NCBI GenBank assembly: GCA_020226215.1
Contig: CM035229.1
Span: 86,135,343 to 86,199,342, forward strand
Direction of reading: 5' to 3'
Length of the DNA stretch: 64,000 bases
Source: Sindora glabra
Lineage: Eukaryota > Streptophyta > Magnoliopsida > Fabales > Fabaceae
Position 1 is the first letter of the stretch. The number at the start of each line of letters is the position of its first letter. Below, piece after piece: positions 12,893 through 24,531 of the stretch. The translations under genes and the position numbers were made by a program. The notes below the pieces were generated by a model. That model did not search any database. It was given only the letters and a program-made list of their open reading frames with translations, and was not told the origin of the DNA.

Positions 12893-13456
12893 TCTTGTTA
12901 ATGAGTAGCCAGAAATAATAATATAGGTAAACTACATTTTATTGACATTTACTTTTATCCTTTTTCATTGAATCTATCTATAATTCTGAATGTTAAAATT
13001 TATTCCTCTATTCTTTCAATCATTAATATTTTATTTACATAAATTATTATATATACAAAATTCAAGCTCAAAAAATGTAAATTTATTTCAATAAAGGGAA
13101 TGTACAAATTGTTTTGATGTAAATAGGTTAGGGTTTTATAATGAAATTGAATTTGAAACTACGAATGACAATTTCAACCACAAATTGCTTAATTTCTCTG
13201 ACAAATGGGTTTAAGATTTTTTTTAGATAATTTTTTGCTGAAATTAAAGTTTAAATTATGTTTAATTTTTTTATAATTGGGAACAAAGAAGCAACGTGCT
13301 CTGTATATGCAGTTATTATTAAATTTTGGATCAAAAGGTTTAGAAAAATAAATTGTTGATAATGGAAAGTATAAATAGATGAATTCAAACACTTAAAATT
13401 ACAAATAGGTTAAATAGAAAAATACAAATTTACGTATAGATAAAACATAATTTCCT

Positions 13457-13514
<58 letters not shown>

Positions 13515-13829
13515 GAAAGAAATGATGACTGAACTTGAAGTTATAAATGCTACCTACCACAAGAAAAAAAAAATTCATAAATTCCTTCCTTAACATTACC
13601 TCCAATAATTCAATAATATAATGCAAGAGTCAAGGATTTTAATGATATTTTTCTAGAATTATGGCACATCTGAAATCTAATCCTGAATATCTTCTTCTTA
13701 TTGTCGCGTAGAATTGAAGGGGCGCAAAGGACACTTGAAAATTGTGTGCAAGAGTAGATGACAGCAGAATATTAATGCCACCTTAATCTGTCCTTTACTT
13801 GGAATTTAAGATGCATATGGCTGATTAGT

Positions 13830-14632
13830 GGTTATATTTGCTGAGATGGACAATTACTTTCAAGCCTCAGGCTATTAATCCGTATGAAATTCTTTTAACT
13901 TCTATGATCGTCTAAAATTCACAAAGAATTCTCCCAATTATGTATATGTGTGTGTGAAATTTGAGAGTTATTTTATTCGCATAGAAAGAAACCTTCCGCA
14001 AAAAATTAAACTTTCAAAAAAATAATTTTTCATATAAATTTTTTAAAAAGTACGCAAATTTATTTAGTTAATACATAAAAAATAATACTTTTTAAAAAGT
14101 AACTTCCTATAGTTTATTTGATTCAATTTTAAATATTTTAAGAAATATTAATAAAATAATTACTATATCATCAATATTATTATAACATAAATTAATAAAT
14201 TTTAATAAAAATAATTTTAGGGTTATATTTGCTGAGATGGACAATTACTTTCAAGCCTTAGGCTATTAACCCATATGAAATTTTTTTAACTTCCATGATC
14301 ATCTAAAATTCACAAAGAATTCTCCTAATTATGTGTATGTGTGAATGAAATTTGGGAGTCATTTAATTTGTACATAAAATAACTTTCCACAGCAAAGAAA
14401 TAATTTTTTTATATAAATTTCTTGGAAAGTATGCAAAATTATTTGATTGATACATAAAAAGTAATATTTTTTAGGAAGTAATTTTTTATATTTTATTTGA
14501 TTCAATTTTAAATATCTTAAAAATTATTAATAAAAATAATTATTATACTCTCAATATTATTATAATATAAATTAATAATTTTTAATTATTATTAATTAAA
14601 TTTTAATAAAAATAATTTTATTATTATATTCA
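13830..14632. repeat. Tandem direct duplication (~391 bp)
   Basis: Copy 1 (13830-14220) and copy 2 (14221-14632) start with the same GGTTATATTTGCTGAGATGG and stay recognisable throughout, ending in an AATAAATTTTAATAAAAATAA tail. The first 150 bases are about nine-tenths identical by eye. No coding frame is seen. The junction is seamless, as expected from unequal crossing-over or replication slippage. Confidence 0.85.
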
Positions 14633-15151
14633 TAAATAATATAGGAAGTAAAACTTACTGTAGCAAAAATAGGTAAATAACTTTTCATATTTAGTAGGAA
14701 GTAAAACTTTTTAAAAAATTCTATTTCTTTTGATTTATTAGATAATAACCAATTTAACAATGCATCTAATTTATTATTTTATGAAAAATAAAACTCCTTA
14801 TTCTCTTAAGACAAACCAAACAAACTCTTGAAGTAAAAACACACTTGATCGGCCAGTCGGCCAGTCGATTTGTTATCTCGCAACACTGCAAATAAATAAG
14901 CCTAAACTTCTTCTTCCATGGAAAAATATATATACTCCCACATATGATTTGAATTTAACATCTTTGCATACTAAGTCTAAGAAGCTGTCATTGACATACG
15001 TTTTCTACCTACGTAATGAATTGCAACTGATACAGTACTGCAGCATACTATGAAAACTTGAAATTAGTGAAAACAAGGCACATGGTTTAATTTATTTGCG
15101 GGTACGGAAATAGAACAGACGTGTAACAAGTACTGCTCATGTAAATCCATT

Positions 15152-15586
15152 TCAATGTTTATTTTCGTCAACATGCTTGAGCGTACCTCCAACGACCCCA
15201 CCGACACCACCCACAATGCCGGCACCTACACCACCTCCAATGCCACCTATACCTCCTCCCACGTAACCTCCGATTCCATGCCCTATTCCTCCTCCCAATC
15301 CTCCTGCACCACCGATTCCTCCTCCCAACCCTCCGACATTACCAATTCCTCCTCCTAATCCTCCAGCATCACCAATTCCTCCTCCTAACCCTCCACCACC
15401 GCCGCCCAGACCTCCACCGAGTCCGCCTCCGCCTCCACTCCCACCAACACCATCATAAAACCACTCCGGCCTTTTCACATCTTCCTTTTCGTTTTTGAGA
15501 TTCCTTCCGTCAACATTTTGGGTTATTCCTAGTAGGAAAACTAGGCAAAACCCGAGAGCCACCGAAATGAACTTCCTCATCTCCAT
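15152..15586 (-). CDS. Secreted glycine-rich protein
   Basis: A single-exon gene of 144 codons, read from the ATG at 15586 (a second ATG at 15580 is equally good). The frame stays open up to 15721, but a TATA-like box lies at about 15640-15650 on this strand, so the upstream ATGs fall at or before the transcription start. Residues 1-27 form a signal peptide (basic start MEMRK, hydrophobic core, cleavage probably after VDG). A short charged linker with RPEWFYDG follows, and the rest is Gly-rich in GGGLGG/GGIGG repeats, ending in VDENKH. Such proteins are usually cell-wall or apoplast components. The family is defined by composition, so function cannot be given. The repeats give a strongly biased sequence. 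Confidence 0.8.
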   Translation of the reverse strand: MEMRKFISVALGFCLVFLLGITQNVDGRNLKNEKEDVKRPEWFYDGVGGSGGGGGLGGGLGGGGGGLGGGIGDAGGLGGGIGNVGGLGGGIGGAGGLGGGIGHGIGGYVGGGIGGIGGGVGAGIVGGVGGVVGGTLKHVDENKH

Positions 15587-15635
15587 TGCAATCTTCCAAT
15601 TGGGAAACTGCATGAGAATTTTTTGCATGCCATGC

Positions 15636-15652
15636 ATGCATTTAAATAGGCT
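15636..15652 (-). promoter_or_regulatory. TATA-like box and RY motifs of the glycine-rich gene
   Basis: On the minus strand CTATTTAAATGCATGC carries a TATTTAAAT box about 55-65 bases upstream of the chosen ATG. It overlaps CATGCATGCA (15631-15640), which contains the RY core CATGCA known from seed promoters. Its place decides against the longer open frame. Confidence 0.5.
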
Positions 15653-16348
15653 CAGTGTTAAAGGACGGGCATTTAATGTACAGATGGAGGGTCGGTGTTG
15701 TGTTTTAATGCTTTCTGGCAAGTTACCTTGTTCTCGAGGTAACGTTGCAGCTCCACCACATTCAGATTAACGTGTAAGTTTCGTGCACATTTATGATTCA
15801 TGCCCATTGCCATTGGCCTTTGTTACATCTCACTGCTGTCTCTGCAGTACACTTTGGGGAGGTCGCTAGAAACAATTCCAACCCTTTACAAAAATGAAAA
15901 AGAAATTATAGGCCGTGTTTCACTATCTCACTATTACAGTAGTTCCACCTGTGAGCTGTACAAAGGTACAAAGGAAAACCTGTCCTTGTCTGGAGGGTGA
16001 TTTTGGTGAACAGATAGATAGAGATTTTTTTTAAAAAAAAAATATTGGAACGGAGGTTTTGGTAGAAAAAAAATAGTAAATTTTAAAATAAAAGCTGTAA
16101 CTTTATCTACATTACAGAAGAAAAAATGGCGTAAAAAAAGAAAAGAAGGTAGAGGAGAAAATGCAGTTATAAAGGGGTAACTAGTTCCGACAAGCGGAGG
16201 AGTGCAGAGGGCATGTTGGCATTGATAATGTACCAAAAAATACAGGTGGTAGATGGTGATGTGCAATGAATTTCCAATTCCAAGTCAACCAAAGGGAGCG
16301 GCAGGTTAAGTTTGTGGCTTTAAGCAGTGGCTGCGTGAAAAGAGTTAA

Positions 16349-16569
16349 CCCCTTGTTTGGTTTAAGAGGTAACAGGGAAGAAAGAAGAGGAAAAAAATTT
16401 TAAATTTGAATTGAAGGAGTGAAGGATAAAAAAAATTTAAATTTTATAATAATTAAAAAATTATAATTATATATTTTATATTTCAAAAAAATTTAATCGC
16501 AATAAGAAAAAATAAATTTAAAAAAAAAATTCCTTCTTATTTTCTTTCTTCTCAATCAAACAAAGACTA
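16349..16569. mobile_element. Short MITE (~220 bp) with TTTGTTTGG-type ends
   Basis: The left end CCTTGTTTGGTTTAAGAGG with an AAGAAAGAAGAGGAAAAAAA tract, and the inverse of the right end CTTTGTTTGATTGAGAAG with an AAAGAAAATAAGAAGG tract, form inverted repeats of about 50 bases. The centre is AT-only. A clear target duplication was not found. It sits about 760 bases upstream of the glycine-rich gene. Similar TTTGTTTG-plus-AAAATATTTT elements appear near 41930-42190 and 57340-58270. Confidence 0.55.
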
Positions 16570-17937
16570 CATGGCATCTGACAGTTCTGCGAGAAGCACA
16601 GTACGAGCCAGCCAGTTTAGCGGCTTAGCTTTATCAAGTCAAATTTTGCACTTATTTTTGCTTATGCCTTTTTCTTAGATGATAATAACGGTGAATTTTA
16701 AAAAGAGAAATAAATTTAATTTTTTTAATTTGAAATTGCGAATTATAATAAAATAAATAGTAAATTTCACAATAAAAATTACATCTTTATTTCTTTAAAA
16801 ATAAAAAAAAGGAAAAAAATTCAAATCCTGTCGATTTATTCTGCCAATTAATGTAAAGGAGTTTTCTGTTCTTAGCATCCCCTTATCATGCAAAACTTAC
16901 AATTTATTTGATATTGAATTGAATTCTAAATATGTCTTGGAGCAATTTTTCATCTGTAATTTTATGAACAGTAAAAAAAGGTGTCTCATGCTCATGATAT
17001 ATATAAATATAGTCTAGTTTGTAAACAATAAATAGACAAAATTAACAATTTTAGGCAACAAAATAGTTTTTGAATTACAGAAATGAATATAATATTTCCT
17101 AAAAATGTGCTGTTCACACAACTTCATCATTCCATTATATTATTCAAGAATGAAATTATATATACGAAAAGATGAAATTACATATATGAAATATTATTTA
17201 AGCAGTGATTTATCTTTTTTATAATAATTTGAAGGACAAAATTCTTAATTTTATTAAGAAAATACTAAAAACAAAAGAAAATAGAAATGGATAACTAAAG
17301 CTAGACATGATTCGTGCATGTTGCACATAATTTTCTTTTGGTAGTGCCAAAAAAAAAAATCAAAGAAACACGGTGCAGGCCAGGTCATCTCCTAAAGCAT
17401 GGGCCCCTTACATATGGGTACACTCTACTTATGGCGAGATAGAATCAGGCTTTCTTGTTCAGATGTTTGGGCTACTTGTTTGCTTGATGTAGGCACTTTC
17501 GAGAGCATATAGTATTCTGTCGTGTCTCATAATTCGGCCCACAAGAAAGACACAGCATTAGTCCCACAATGGACTGACAAATTTTGACCCATAAAAAAAT
17601 AGACAGAAGCGGGTGACGTTTGCACGAATTGAGGAACATCCTGTTGCACATGCGCACTTTCCATTTTCCACTTTCGGTTCCCAAAAGCCAAAGTCTGCTG
17701 ATTTCGCAATTTTCTCGCTAACTCAAAACCCTAGCCAATTCACGCTTCAATCTAATCTTTTTTAATGCCCGAAAATTCAGTTTCCATACGATCTCGGTTA
17801 ATGATTCTGGGTTCCGCGTGCATCTCAAAATTCAATCTTTTTCACTCAAACTTACGCAGCCTATTAAATCGAGGCCTTGCATAATTGATTTGGGTTCTTT
17901 TTTTCCATTTTTTTTACTCTGTTCCTGAAAAGGATAA
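16570..17937. other. Intergenic region and trihelix promoter/leader
   Basis: AT-rich to about 17360, then less AT-rich to the trihelix ATG. The last 250 bases include an AACCCTAG motif (17727-17734, a telo-box-like sequence frequent in plant 5' leaders) and T/C-rich leader sequence before the start codon. Open frames here are antisense shadows. Confidence 0.45.
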
Positions 17938-19017
17938 ATGGACGATATGGAAGATGATGCTCGGTACCCTCCAAAGCCTTACGCTTTGAATCGTCACAAC
18001 CCTTCTAGTCACCAGAAACATCCAATTCGAGGTGCTTCATACCATCGCCCGATGAGCAGTTGCTATCAGGAATACGATGAAGATGAAGAAGATGAAGAAT
18101 TTGATGAATACGATGTAGATAATGGGCAAGAGGACGATGATGACGATGACGATGACGAGAGGGAAAATGGTTATGGTGCGAATTTTGAAGGCGATGCTGG
18201 ATTTGAGAGAAATCCGAAGAAGAGGAAGGTGCGGCCGCCTACTTCCGTCCCGAACTATGAGTTCGCACCTCGTGTTAAATTCCCATATGGGGGTCCAAAT
18301 TCAACTGATGAATGGACTGAGCATGCGACTTTTGTCTTGTTAGAGGTTTGGGGAGACAAGTTTCTTCAATTAGGTAGGAAGAGTTTGAGGTCTGAGGATT
18401 GGCATGATGTTTCTGAGAAGGTCTCGGAGGAATTGAAGATTGAAAGGACAGAAGCACAGTGTAGGGATGTGTTGGATAAATTGAAAAGAAGGTATAAGAA
18501 AGAGAAGGCGAGAGTGGATGAATTGGGGTTGAATTCTAGTAAATGGGCATTTTATAAGAAGATGGATATGTTGATGGCCTCCACAGCTAAGCAAGAATAT
18601 GGCTTAGCTTGTGGAGTTGATTCTGGTGAGTATGTTTTCATGAATACAAGGGTGTATTTGAATCGGTCTAATGGGTTTGATGAGATGAGAGATAGTCCTG
18701 GGGAGTCAGAGACCTCTGAGGAGAATGATTCAGATGGGCTGCCACCTAGGAGGACAGGGAATGGAGGAGATGAAGAGGACGAATCTTCATTTAGGGTGCT
18801 CGCAGATTCTATACAAAAGTTTGGGAAGATATATGAGAAAATAGAAAATAGTAAGAGGCAGCAAATGATGGAGTTGGAGAAGATGAGGCTGGATTTCAAC
18901 AGGGAGCTGGAGCTGCAGAAAAAGCAGATTTTGGAAAGGGCTCAGTCTGAAATTGCTAAAATACAGGAAGGGGGTGAGGAGGACACGGATGGCTCTGCCG
19001 AGAATCTCAGTGAATGA
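17938..19017 (+). CDS. Trihelix (SIP1/ASIL-like) transcription factor
   Basis: An intronless 359-residue protein. Residues 45-73 are an acidic run of Glu and Asp; KKRK at about 93-96 is a likely nuclear signal. Residues about 121-210 are the trihelix (Myb/SANT-like, MADF-related) DNA-binding domain, with the three spaced aromatic positions W125, W137 and W154 and the basic third helix around LKRRYKKEK. Residues about 285-345 form a charged coiled coil ending in EIAKIQEGG, usual for dimerisation in this clade. The stop is TGA at 19015. In Arabidopsis At3g24490, a trihelix gene, is next to MSH7, and this gene lies about 14 kb from MSH7 here, so it is probably the orthologue. The SIP1/ASIL clade includes repressors of seed genes; the target of this member is unknown. 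Confidence 0.9.
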   Translation: MDDMEDDARYPPKPYALNRHNPSSHQKHPIRGASYHRPMSSCYQEYDEDEEDEEFDEYDVDNGQEDDDDDDDDERENGYGANFEGDAGFERNPKKRKVRPPTSVPNYEFAPRVKFPYGGPNSTDEWTEHATFVLLEVWGDKFLQLGRKSLRSEDWHDVSEKVSEELKIERTEAQCRDVLDKLKRRYKKEKARVDELGLNSSKWAFYKKMDMLMASTAKQEYGLACGVDSGEYVFMNTRVYLNRSNGFDEMRDSPGESETSEENDSDGLPPRRTGNGGDEEDESSFRVLADSIQKFGKIYEKIENSKRQQMMELEKMRLDFNRELELQKKQILERAQSEIAKIQEGGEEDTDGSAENLSE

Positions 19018-20258
19018 TGTAGGTTGGTTTCTATTTAATTATCTTTGCTTGTTGTCAATTGTTAATTGACATATTGAAATGCTTATAGTCTTAAAATATA
19101 GTCAAGTCTCCCTTTTATTGTTTCCTAGTTATATTTTGACGAAAGTTATTTCTAAACAAGAAAAGATGGTGTGATCAATCTCATTACTTGTTGTGTAACG
19201 GAACACATCGTTCAATGTTCTTTACCAGTCATCAAATGAATACCTCTGCCTTATATCAGATCATGATTTATAGAATCCTTGTTTGGATTGAAGATTGAAG
19301 TTTTTAAAATCATACGTTCTACGGTGCCAGATAACTGATTCTTCAATAACAAAGGGGTTTTTGTAATTTCATTTTGTCTTAGCAGTTACCAGTCGGACTC
19401 TGAAGCGGTGATGTCTGATATCAGTGCAACAGTTTTGGAGGAAAGATAATCTACTAGCTGAGTAGGGTTCGCGGATACTGAAGCTCCAACCATCTTATGT
19501 AATTTGACAATAAGGATGTTTCAAGACTGTATGTATGCAATGTATTAGGGTTTGCGAGTGAGAAATTGATCATTTATTGCTTGAATACTGTGTGATTCAT
19601 CCTACGTATTTCACATCTCATTTCCCCAAAGCATTTCCCCTGCCGTTACTATATATATATATGTTTTTGCTCCTTTTTAGCTGTACGATTGTCCAATTTG
19701 ACGTAATAGTATGAATTATTTAAAAATTAGAGCATGAAATCCTCCTGAAAGCAGAAAACGGAGAGTCAATGGCATCTCAAGTCTCCCGTTTCGTAGTATA
19801 TCCTCTAGATATAATTTGTAATTGTCATTTTTTTGGTGATAAAGATAGGTTATTGGAAAAACATGGTGACCCCGAATGGTCTATAAGCCTGTCATTAACT
19901 TGTCTTTGGAATGCCATTGTGGTTGCTTCCTGGTTTACTGGTATGATTACTGAAAAATGTCATCATTGTTAAAGGGGTGTGCGACTGTACCGGCAAAAGT
20001 GGCAGAAAGAGACATTGAGAGAAAGAACTTCTTGTTTTTGCAGAATAACCAATACGGCCCTAAAAGAACTAAGCTCTGCATCTGCCGAAACAAGAAAGAA
20101 AGGGGAGGGGGGGGGGAACGTGGTGTTTGCAACCAAAAGGAAGGAAAAGAATATATATATATATATTTTTTTTGGGGGGGTGTTATATATTTCAGATGCA
20201 TTCAATAGTGTTTTATAATTATCAAATCATATCTCATCCATTTTTTTGGACATAATTT
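19018..20258. other. Convergent 3' intergenic region between trihelix and GNL2
   Basis: Both flanking genes end here. No real gene is seen; small frames at 19769-20218 lack support. A G-run and an (AT)n-T run at 20101-20178 (GGAGGGGGGGGG and TTTTTTTTGGGGGGG) are low complexity and prone to sequencing error. Confidence 0.5.
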
Positions 20259-23200
20259 TCATAGGGGAAACAGTTCATCCTTGATAGCTGGAGCTATCCA
20301 CTGAATCTGAAAGTATGTGGTTTCCCACAGATCATCGCCTTCTTTTTGAACTAAAATTTCATCCTCCTTCATTTTTGTTATTATCCTTTTCAACAAATCT
20401 GGGACTAATTCATGCAAAGTTGTTGATGCACCATACTCTCCTAGATCAGCCTTCACACACGTATCCATTCTTCTTAATATGCCAAGCCAGAAAGTCCTAA
20501 ACCCAGGACTCTCTGATATCTGTTTCAAAAACTGCAAGTACACATCTGTTAACAGCTCCATTGCAATTTTAAGGGTGCCTTCCATGCTTCTCATTTCCCT
20601 CTCTGAATTCTCCCTCCTTGAGTATTCCAGCATCTTCTCATGAAGATCATCGACCATAGCAAAAATCACAAGGTTGAAACAGTTAATACAGTTTGATGGA
20701 GTGAAAATCAGTTCTTCAGCCAAATTGAAACTCTTGTGAAGAGATCGGACGGCACGATTTCTTATCTCTTCACGCCGGGCTAAGCTTGTCTTTCTCAATG
20801 CTTCTCCAAGTTTTACAAATAGATTCATGGTAAAGTTTGCAGAGCCTAGGCCTCTGGAGTTGTCCTCAAAAGATGAATTACTTGCGTTGCTTGCTGCGCT
20901 AAAATTACTCCCCGGGTCTGAAAATTGACTATTATTCCACTGAATCAACAAGTTTACTGAATCAGATAGGAGATCTAGTATCTTGATGTTATTCTCCAGT
21001 GGACTGTTCTTTAAGGCAACAAAACCAAAAGCACAGTCGATACAGTATGCATAGTTTATCCACGAAAGTGTGGTCCCATCAGACAGTAGTGTGATCAAAG
21101 CCTCAATTGCCCGATCATAGCAATCAGGATGCCTCCCTGTAATTGATAACAAATGAAGTACTGATTTCCATCCCAGTTGAGTCTGCAAATTTGCAGAGCT
21201 CTCAATGACTAATTTGCTAATTGATTGTGATATGATCTCACAACATGTGTCAAGGATTTCTTTATCAAGCTTCCACATTAAATTTATGGATTTAAAAATA
21301 ACCTCCTCGGGGAGTTTGTCCGTTTGATGTTTAGAAAGAAGGCTAAGACTGACCTTCAGAAGGCCCACAATGGCCTTTTCTGCAAATGGGATAGGGGAGA
21401 ACATAGGAAACTGAGCAACTGTGAGCAGATACTCATGAAAATATGGCCAAAATGCTTGAAATCTATGAATGTTGGCCACAGCAATGGCAGTAATTAAATC
21501 CCAACAGAACCCCACAGTTTCTTCTTCTTCAATGGGAGTACTAAACTTCTGGCCTTTTCCGGCAGCAGCAAATATTAAAGAACGTCCAATATTCTGTAAA
21601 GAGTCTTCTGGGATGCTTGAACTATTGCTGAAAATGCTACCAATTCGACACTGTTTAATCATCTTGAGATTCTGTTCAAATTCGCTACCAAGGGTCATGC
21701 TATCCTCCATATTTTCTGACGATAGAATTTGTGAAAAACGGCTAATCATGCCCGTAGCCTGACGGCTGCCAATTTTTGGATCATGAGAAGGGAAGATAGC
21801 ACCGGATTCAGGTGTTGCTGGGCCTCCCACTGATGAATCAGGAACAGCCTCAAATTCAATGGCAGATTGAGGGAGTAGCTTAAGCCTTTTGAGCTTCAAC
21901 AAGCAGTCTATAATGTTCTTCCAACCCCCTCGAATCGAGTCTCTGAAGTTGTTTGCAATGGTGAAAACAGCAACTGTTGCCATTCTAGGCTTCAAATCAT
22001 GGGTAAAAGCAAATAGAGTCTCTTCTGATGAGGCATATGGATTTAGCAGCGTGGTAAATTTGCAGAATGATGTTACGAGCTCATCTAGAGTATCCTCCAG
22101 TCCGTACTGAGCTATTCTTGCCACTGAAAATAGCCCTTCAATGCATTCATGGAGCAATTCATCTTCATCAGCATGTTCAAAGAAGGCAGACAGAGCTGCC
22201 ACTGCTGGACCAGCAATACAGGAAAACATATCTCTGCACATCATTCGATCAAAATCACATTGAATGTAGGGTTGTGTTATTTTGGATCGATTTATCAGCT
22301 GAATCCATCTGCTTGGGTTCATGTCTGCTTGCACCGAACCTTGGGTAAAGATTGCAATTGCATTAGTTGAAATGGAATGGAAAAGCTCAGAAAGGTACTC
22401 CCTAGGTAGATCCTGCCCTGCATTGATTGCTCTGTTGTTCCTGATGAATTCTTCTTCTGTCATCTTCTTCTTGACTTGAGGGTTGTGTTGATCAGTATTA
22501 AGCATAATGAGAGAATAACATAAGATGAAAACAGTATCCTTGCTGGCAAAAATATCCGAGGATTGCTGATCATAAAATTTCTCCGAGAATGCTTCAAGAA
22601 CACGCTGAATCTTCTGAGATTCTCCAGGCAACCTGAATGCTTCTAGATAAGTCCTAAGTGCAGTGTCAAGAACCATGCCTGTGAATTGAAAGGTTTCTGT
22701 GAATTCTTTGAGAACTTGGAGATGCAAATCATCAGGGTCCCCAAGATATTCCCCTATCTTGTTCTTGTCCAGGCCAGCTGTGTAGCGAAAGAAGTAAGCG
22801 AATGCCTTTGGATCAGGAGGATCAGATATTAATTGAGCATGCTTCAAGTACTCAAGACCTTTCTTGTCATCTCTGTTAAAATGGTTTCCGGCAATCAGTA
22901 ATTTCCTTTTCTGCAGTTTCCTCACCCTTACATAGTTCACCCAAGTTTCCAAGTTTTCTTTAGCTTGCTCCTCCCAGAATGGTCTATACTCTGTTATTTG
23001 AACTGAGTATGGACCTAAGGGGCTTGGATGGTCTTCTTTGTCAATATTATCTGCAATATTGTGAATTATTATCACTAATCCTTCGAAGGCTTGGACTTGC
23101 AAAGTGGTTAAAGGGCTAGACCCTGCAAATGTATGCTTGCAAAGCAATTTGCCCACCTCCTCAAACACATTCCTGCACAGCGGATCACAGTCATAGTTTG

Positions 23201-24531
23201 TGTAAGCTTCAATGTTGAATTTTGGTTGTCTGCAGAAATTTATTATTCCTTCAACTACAACTTCTTGGAGTTGATTTGTGGTTGCAATAGTTGCCACTCT
23301 AAGAAGCACAAATCCAAAGAAAGCCTCTAGTTGAAGACGAATAAATCTACAAAAATAGAAGACAGAGTAAGACTTTTTAACATTCTATCTACAATTCGAT
23401 TTTGCAAATGCAATAATTAAAAATCACCTTTTTTATTTTTAAATCTAACCTTCGCAAAAAGTGATAGGCATTCAAGACTGTGCTGCAAATCATGGACAAT
23501 ACAAGGGAGCTCGACCTGGTTCCATAGTAAATCAAATGGTGAAACAGATCATCTTGAATCATCCTCAATAGCTTTGGGTGCCTCCCAATGGCATCTCCGC
23601 TCAATTCTATGGCTGAATTGATCAAAACCAATGCAAATATTTGAACATCTTCATCAGGAGCGTGAGTAGTAGAGCCTTCTGTCTCAACGACGTCTACAAC
23701 ATTCAACAATGAGCACAGGAAATGGAATATATCGATAGCACAGCGAATCCCATAGCCCGAACTGACATCGGCATCATCTGTATCGGATTCCGAATTCTGT
23801 TCGTCGTCCTTAGCCTCGATATCAGGCAACTTGGAAAATATAGCCTGTATAAGTTCATACATTGTGTACCTGGCGGCTCGCTGAAGCAAATCTCCTCTGC
23901 TGGCAGATTGTTGCACAACCTGAAAGCATGTATTTACAACAGTACAAACCGCCTGGTCAGTGAGAAAGATGGAAGCTTTATGATCCATTATCCCTGTCAA
24001 AACTTGCAGAATCTTCATCATCACGGCATCTTCGAAAGCCGGGTCTGTTTTCTCAAGCCTACAGCTTGTAATTCCGTTCACCAAAGAATCAATGGCTTCT
24101 CTGGCACCATGGGTTTTCTCATCGAAGATTTCATGTTTCAGAATCTTCAAAATGGCAGTAAGAGCAACTCCAGTTGCACCGGCTGGAACGTTATCGCTTT
24201 GGATGACGTCAAGGAAAGGAGAGAGATATATAGAAGGATCAATGGTGCGCCATTGTTGCTGGGGGTTGAAGATGAGAGAACGAAGAGATCTTAAAGAATC
24301 TAGAAGGGAGGAATCAAAAGTCTCTTCTGGGGAAGAAATGTATGGGGAATTGATTTCTGGGGGACGACGAAGCACGGCAAGAACAGCGCCTACTTCAGTG
24401 TTTAGCATGCAAGAAAGTCCAAGCTCTCTTCTTTTGGATTTTGCCATAATTTTATTATTGTTTTCGTTGTCTTCTTCCTCCGTTGGAGTAAAACTGTCTG
24501 CAGTGGTTATTTTTGAAAAACGGTTAAGCAT
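20259..24531 (-). CDS. GNL2: ARF-GEF of the GNOM family, GNL2 (GNOM-LIKE 2)
   Basis: Two exons: 24531-23450 and 23346-20259, with a 103-bp GT-AG intron in phase 2. Together they give 1389 codons, close to Arabidopsis GNL2 (about 1375). An inner ATG at 24447 gives MAKSKRRELG, nearer to the Arabidopsis start, and may be the true one. The protein has the N-terminal DCB and HUS regions (roughly residues 30-440), the Sec7 domain (about 504-690) with the FRLPGE motif whose catalytic glutamate is residue 603, then the long HDS repeats. It loads GTP on ARF GTPases to start vesicle formation. The SLIMLNTDQHN motif has Met (residue 642) where GNOM has M696, so brefeldin A sensitivity is predicted. The closest match by recall is GNL2, a pollen germination factor in Arabidopsis, rather than GNOM or GNL1. 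Frame and motifs are complete. Confidence 0.95.
23347..23449 (-). other. GNL2 intron
   Basis: The donor AAG|GTTAGA and acceptor TTTTTGTAG|ATTTATT join ...YHFLRR to FIRLQLEAFFGFVLLR. This matches the continuous protein of the Arabidopsis gene at the same place, which fixes the junction. Confidence 0.9.

Noticed and set aside
13399..13626. Frame containing a long Tyr-Ile alternation
   Set aside because: Translation of a (TA)n microsatellite.
15155..15358. Thr/Ser-rich plus-strand frame
   Set aside because: It is the reverse of the Gly-rich repeats of the minus-strand protein.
15587..15721. N-terminal extension of the glycine-rich protein
   Set aside because: It overlaps the TATA-like box and places a non-signal sequence before an evident signal peptide.
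17472..17709. Two overlapping minus-strand frames upstream of the trihelix gene
   Set aside because: They are in the promoter/leader, without domain or supporting signals.
19769..20218. Several small frames between the trihelix gene and GNL2
   Set aside because: They overlap on both strands, include homopolymer runs and lack conserved features.
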